From Beroe ovata (Eukaryota > Ctenophora > Nuda > Beroida > Beroidae): a DNA stretch of 64,000 bases. Shown in pieces: positions 60,701-64,000 of the stretch. The stretch covers positions 68,011 to 132,010 of the forward strand of contig CAMPET010000053.1 in assembly GCA_946803715.1 (NCBI GenBank). The letters run 5' to 3'. Within the stretch, counting starts at the first letter, position 1; every line of letters starts with the position of its first letter. A program made the position numbers and the translations under genes. The notes under the pieces are model-generated. The model was not told the DNA's origin. It ran no database searches and saw only the letters and a list, made by a program, of their open reading frames with translations.

Positions 60701-63674
60701 TCGTAGTCCTTTGATGGGTAAACTGTGCGGTAGACAAACTGTCTGTCGGCGGTTTTGAGTCGCCACTTGAGGAACCACTGGTCAACCCTGTGGTAGCAGT
60801 CGTAGGAAGCGCCAACTCCGAGTAGAGCTCCAAGCATAAACAGAGTCAGAGACACCTTCATTCTGGATAGAAGTTGTTGTTGTTGTTGCTGGTTGAATTG
60901 GTGCTGGTTGAATTGGTTCTCATGGAGATGTACCGGTTTTTATGTTGATTGTGTGACGTATGACTTGTGCATATTCAACTGATCTATGACTATTGACTAA
61001 TGATAAATCGGTGTTATGAGTCGTTCTTTTGGAAACGTCGTTTTAATTTCCCGGAATATTTGTGGAGATTGTTGCGAATTCTTAAGTGTTGCAAAATTTT
61101 TAAATTTCTGATAAAGTGCCCTGTAAAGTGGCTAACCACGTCCACTTATCGATTAAGTATCCAACAAAGATGTTCAACTCAAGAAGTTTGTAGCTCTCGA
61201 CTCAAGAATATTTATCGCTACTCCAACCTCATGGATTATAGCTCCCAACTCAAGTTGTAGCTAGGGAGCATTCTCCTCCAGCGACATCCCCCACGATTAA
61301 AGCATGATGACTATGAGTAACTATTCATAAGCACATTAATAACTGAAAGCAATTGATTACCGATTGCAATGTTGGGATACGGTTGATATCAGTCAGTTCA
61401 TGTCTCACTTCGCCCATACTTCCAGTTCCTTATACTATTCACACTGAATACAACAAAAACCATAGAATTGTCGTGAATTCCTGGACATTCCAAATTCCTG
61501 GAATCCAAATGAACTGTATAAAATATGAAAATTTCAAATATCCAAAACGATGCCATTCGTCCCGTAGTCATTATTAACTATTTCCGAACAGTATAGACGT
61601 ATAAACTTGATGCCGGCATTGCTCAAGATTCATGTAAACTTTGAAAGTAACGAACTAAGAACATCTGATGTTGCTCTTATTTCGGATAAAGCCGATCTGA
61701 AATGGACCTAGTCGACTCAAAATTTGACGGGGAACACGATTCCGGCCGTTTCAGGTCTTGATTTTCGTTGGAAATTGCTCATTCTTCCGATAAAGCCTGA
61801 GATAACTCTAGAGGGTACATGGGACACAAAAAATCGCCTCAAGACGACAAATAAAGTCAGAATTGTCTAAAAATTGGCATCGGAACTCTTGATCACTGTC
61901 CTAACAATATCCCGTCATGATCAAATCATTTGGAGAAAGTCGATGTTTTGACCCTTTCAGATTTCCATACTAACCATCAGTGTTTTTGATCTGATTTGAC
62001 GGAAAATTTTTGTGTCATATTTTCGATCTAAAATGGACCTAGTCGAATCAAAATTTGATGGGGAACACGATTCCGGCCAATTCAGGTCTTGGGTATTATT
62101 GGAAATTGCTCATTCGTCCGATAAAGCCTGAGTTAGCTCTAGAGAGTACATGGGACACAAAAATCGACTCAAGACGACAAATAAAGTCAGAATTGTCTAA
62201 AATTTGGCATCGGAACTCTTAATCACTTTCCTAACAATATCCCGTCATGATCAAATCATTTGGAGAAAGTCGATGTTTTGACCCTTTCAGATTTCCATAC
62301 TAACCATCAGGGTTTTTGATCTGATTTGACGGAAAATTTTTGTGTCATATTTTCGATCTAAAATGGACCTAGTCGAATCAAAATTTGATGGGGAACACGA
62401 TTCCGGCCAATTCAGGTCTTGGGTATTATTGGAAATTGCTCATTCGTCCGATAAAGCCTGAGTTAGCTCTAGAGAGTACATGGGACACAAAAATCGACTC
62501 AAGACGACAAATAAAGTCAGAATTGTCTAAAATTTGGCATCGGAACTCTTAATCACTTTCCTAACAATATCCCGTCATGATCAAATCATTTGGAGAAAGT
62601 CGATGTTTTGACCCTTTCAGATTTCCATACTAACCATCAGGGTTTTTGATCAGATTTGACGGAAAATTTTTGTGTCATATTTTCGATCTAAAATGGACTT
62701 AGTCGACTCAAAATTTGATGGGGAACACGATTCCGGCCGTTTCATGTTTTAGTTTTTGTTGGAAATTGCTATTTTCCATAGCGAAACATGAGTTGAAACA
62801 TCTATTCAGTACTCAATCAGACCTATTATCCCAGGCGACGCGCAGCACATTATGACACAGTTAGAGCTAGAAAACAGGCTGATAAAACAGGAGCTACTTC
62901 AACTGACGGAAGAAATTGGAATGTTGTCTAACAGACTCAGAGACTGCCAGGTTAGTGGTCGGAAGTAGGCTCGATGAAGAAGTAAGGCTTGGAGCTACAT
63001 AAAATACTTCATGAAAAAACTGATTGTAACATCAACTTGAAGTTCAATGAAATTCACGAATGAGACATTCAGAATATACCATGATCACATGGTTGTAAAA
63101 TGTAAATCCATAGAGTAACGTCTCATATCGAATTGCAGGGTCAGCTTGAAGCGCAACAAAAGTCAGATGCAAAGAGTAAGAATAGACTTGAGGAAATGCA
63201 ATGTGAGTTGGATGAGGAACGCAAGATTGTCAGCAGGTTCAAGAACCGGGAATCAGACCTCAATGAGGCGATCATGGTAACCGCCAGTCAGCTCGTCATT
63301 CCTATTAATGTTTACCTTTGCTGAACTAATGTTTGCATCACGCCATTTCCCCATCCACCAGGCTAAAGACACACAGATAGGTGTTCTGAAAGTAAGGCTT
63401 GCCGAAGCCGATGCCGAATCCACCATTCAATCAAGTAATTGTTACTGTCACTCAATTACAAATCTTCCACATAGAAATGATTTGACCTCCCAAATCACCA
63501 AGGAAACAACGCTCAAAGTATATATCGTTCTTTTTCTCAGAGTTAACAGCTGAACTGAAGGAAGAAATGAAAGTAACAAGTAGCGTTATGTCAGAGTTAT
63601 CAGAACTTCGTAATTCTGCTGATTCTTCAATGAGGCAGCTGTCAGAGTACAAGGATCAAATATTCCAGCTACAG
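57773..63674 (+). CDS. GOLGA5: Golgin-84 homologue (GOLGA5-like), 5' part, continues beyond the window
   Basis: Exons 57773-57878, 57984-58061, 58181-58288, 62835-62950, 63139-63276, 63362-63434 and 63541-63674 join in phase (753 nt, 251 residues so far). The N-terminus ISLTDLANQAEAFLEQVDKK matches the characteristic start of golgin-84 (a DLAxKAExLLxxVD pattern). After an acidic/Ser-rich linker, a coiled coil starts at about residue 104 (LELENRLIKQELLQL) and contains AKDTQIGVLKVRLAEAD, nearly the AKDxQLAVLKVRLxEAD segment of animal golgin-84. Golgin-84 is a Golgi membrane tether anchored by a C-terminal span; that part and the rest of the coil lie past 64000. The linker is much shorter than in vertebrates. 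Intron 57879-57983 is 105 nt with no stop, so retention keeps the frame. The long intron 58289-62834 hosts two opposite-strand genes. Confidence 0.85.
58181..58359 (+). CDS. Alternative terminal exon of the golgin-84 gene
   Basis: If the weak donor at 58288 (ATAG/GTTGTT) is not used, the frame runs on through CLYKKVLESHQVYVKHYLL to TGA at 58357-58359. An AATAAA follows 18 nt later. The product would be about 120 residues (155 if the 105-nt intron is retained): the golgin head without coiled coil or membrane anchor. Confidence 0.5.
58378..58383 (+). promoter_or_regulatory. AATAAA polyadenylation signal (plus strand)
   Basis: Lies 18 nt after the TGA of the short golgin form and inside the third intron of the long form. 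It would serve intronic polyadenylation. Confidence 0.5.
58453..58458 (-). promoter_or_regulatory. AATAAA polyadenylation signal (minus strand)
   Basis: Lies about 38 nt past the stop of the minus-strand secreted-protein gene, tail to tail with the plus-strand signal about 70 bp away. Confidence 0.6.
58496..59545 (-). CDS. Intronless secreted cysteine-rich protein, 349 aa, nested in the golgin intron
   Basis: A single open frame from ATG to TAA. Residues 1-19 (MHKFREFTILLLILGGTKA) are a signal peptide; there is no later membrane span, so the product should be secreted or luminal. About 19 cysteines are spread in pairs and small clusters: VCVQDSECSGLLGCNCDK, GTQCTDLPC, YVCQCNP, MLCVDNGRCLEEL, WCGKVRCVEYL, NTCCGAKR, ending KKTCE. 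Asn-Xaa-Ser/Thr sites occur (DNTTES, DNSTDS). The long helical-looking segments between cysteine pairs do not match EGF, kringle or scavenger-receptor spacing. Family not recognised. It lies antisense inside the golgin-84 intron and has its own AATAAA. Confidence 0.85.
   Translation of the reverse strand: MHKFREFTILLLILGGTKAENSQLFDDVGWINKWIFPGALDNTTESGFTVEVEESILVIKSQVCVQDSECSGLLGCNCDKQFEKLGRNFGTQCTDLPCRVMDYILENGARALRDLREVSSFSTYMRWLTGHFFPPFQEYVCQCNPNLFEAVAHCALGYDGEFVGQEIQEQVRNFAQKLGKKNLKRAPLLISNMLCVDNGRCLEELAQTLINLASMLDNSTDSEMNECYHFGRLGEKIDKYELMIRYRIFDGMLAMFHGLAKEFWCGKVRCVEYLDSTFNTCCGAKRSSTMRVKELGSLLKAIESIAYETSNDFSIGEFGTASRKLKKNFLQIWKPEELCRGLYEKKTCE
59546..60123. other. Spacer between the two nested genes
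   Basis: No coding exon. It should hold the promoter of the 349-aa gene and, near 60012-60017 (minus strand), an AATAAA for the 245-aa gene. Confidence 0.5.
60124..60861 (-). CDS. Intronless secreted protein with two tandem homologous domains, 245 aa
   Basis: A single open frame from ATG to TAA. Residues 1-19 (MKVSLTLFMLGALLGVGAS) are a signal peptide. The rest is two copies of a domain of about 110-115 residues: first Cys near an aromatic FLKW motif (WFLKWRL; FFLKWIY), then CDADPKCLGVRCNN versus CLLDRSCQGVRCRI, then RCDIMGGWDED versus RCNLMGGWDFE, then YWSFLRINGC versus YWTYIKNC. Six cysteines per copy suggest three disulfides. The CxGVRC pattern recalls PAN/apple-type modules, but the fit is loose and no family name is claimed. 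GC content and codon use differ from the AT-rich surroundings. A TATA-like cataaaaac lies about 75 bp upstream on the minus strand. AATAAA lies about 107 nt after the stop. Confidence 0.85.
   Translation of the reverse strand: MKVSLTLFMLGALLGVGASYDCYHRVDQWFLKWRLKTADRQFVYRTVYPSKDYDDVEEHSIGICDADPKCLGVRCNNYRDERVRCDIMGGWDEDRIRQPGEEGFEDYQKYALTNYNSDKYWSFLRINGCSALLSLNREGCFNAGYKGFFLKWIYMMHEDDEYKYTPVDTEEGLEAPELRAQDLCLLDRSCQGVRCRIHEVIGTRCNLMGGWDFELKDTTDEGYIALLEQVANPRDDDYWTYIKNC
60862..61698. other. Intronic spacer
   Basis: Within the golgin-84 intron, upstream of the 245-aa gene and holding its presumed promoter. Two short open frames (61000-61260 and 61353-61577) have no support. Confidence 0.5.
61699..62765 (+). 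repeat. ~330-bp tandem satellite, just over three units
   Basis: Unit starts (aatggacct/agtcga) occur at 61701, 62032, 62362 and 62692, a period of 330-331 bp. The last unit is cut after about 75 bp. Units 2 and 3 are almost identical; unit 1 differs more. The array ends about 70 bp before golgin exon 62835. An inverted single copy is at 53834-54183. Confidence 0.92.
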
Positions 63675-63690
63675 GTAGAAATTCAATGAT

Positions 63691-64000
63691 GTGTCAGTGA
63701 TACGTCACACACTGGTGTTAGTGAAACGTCACACACTGGTGTCAGTGATACGTCATACACTGGTGTCAGTGAAACGTCACACACTGGTGTCAGTGATAAG
63801 TCATACACTGGTGTCAGTGTTACGTCATACACTGGTGTCAGTGACAAGTCACACACTGGTGTCAGTGATACATCACTAGCTGGTATCAGTGAAACGTCAC
63901 GTACTGGCGTCAGTGATCCACCACCAACTGGTGTCTGTCATTTGTAACTGGTGTCAGTATACTGTTGTCAGTGATATTTACGTCACATACTGGTGTCAAT
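63691..64000 (+). repeat. 24-bp minisatellite
   Basis: About a dozen units of actggtgtcagtgatacgtc plus acac, running to the window edge. Variants alternate gatacgtcac, gaaacgtcac and gataagtcat. It lies in the intron after golgin exon 63541-63674. The frame opened by the repeat is not a gene. Confidence 0.95.

Noticed and set aside
63691-63879. 62-codon open frame with repeated HTLVSV units
   Set aside because: Product of the 24-bp minisatellite, whose length is a multiple of three.
1-64000. tRNA, rRNA, CRISPR arrays, operons, integrated virus
   Set aside because: No tRNA-like box pairs, rRNA segments, spaced direct-repeat arrays or viral polymerase/capsid frames were seen; the spliced gene structure rules out a prokaryotic reading.

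Overview
This is a eukaryotic, almost certainly animal, nuclear window. Coding sequence is broken into short exons with GT-AG introns. The proteins are of animal type: a golgin-84 homologue, a C2H2 zinc-finger regulator with poly-Asn/Ser/Pro linkers, an NHL beta-propeller, a Ly6/uPAR-like surface protein and secreted cysteine-rich proteins. The DNA is AT-rich, with many microsatellites, foldback elements and local duplications. Divergent duplicate copies meet at single-N joins, which fits a draft assembly of a highly heterozygous individual. A sponge or another early-branching marine invertebrate is plausible, but the sequence does not fix the species. All gene models were built by hand from splice sites and phase continuity, without transcripts or searches.

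Layout. 1-6 kb: a possible last exon of an Arg/Gly-rich protein, then no recognisable gene. 6.05-6.83 kb (+): a complete three-exon Ly6-like secreted or GPI-type protein. 8.27-8.73 kb (-): the last two exons of an unrecognised gene. 8.7-17.3 kb: mostly featureless, with two plus-strand exons near 14.3-14.6 kb. 17.3-19.05 kb: an 0.85-kb segment present twice around a single N, each copy carrying the same first coding exon. 17.77-23.24 kb (+): an eight-exon orphan gene with a very acidic C-terminus. 25.35-27.72 kb (+): a complete seven-exon NHL-repeat protein of 429 aa. 29.38-47.55 kb (-): a twelve-exon gene with an N-terminus resembling the CstF-50 (CSTF1) dimerisation domain, a long disordered middle and four C2H2-type zinc fingers. 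Its introns hold a perfect-looking 254-bp inverted repeat, a 0.52-kb duplication, foldbacks, a minisatellite and a 123-N gap. 47.55-57.7 kb: repeats and one unexplained 207-codon ORF. 57.77 kb to the window end (+): the 5' part of a golgin-84 (GOLGA5) homologue. Its 4.5-kb third intron contains two complete intronless genes on the opposite strand, both for secreted proteins, plus a 330-bp satellite array.

The genes do not form a pathway. The points most worth following are the CstF-50-like/zinc-finger architecture, the nested secreted-protein genes inside the golgin intron with an apparent intronic polyadenylation site, a minisatellite that repeats a 3' splice site, the strong excess of the palindrome TCACGTGA, and duplications that end exactly at single-N joins.
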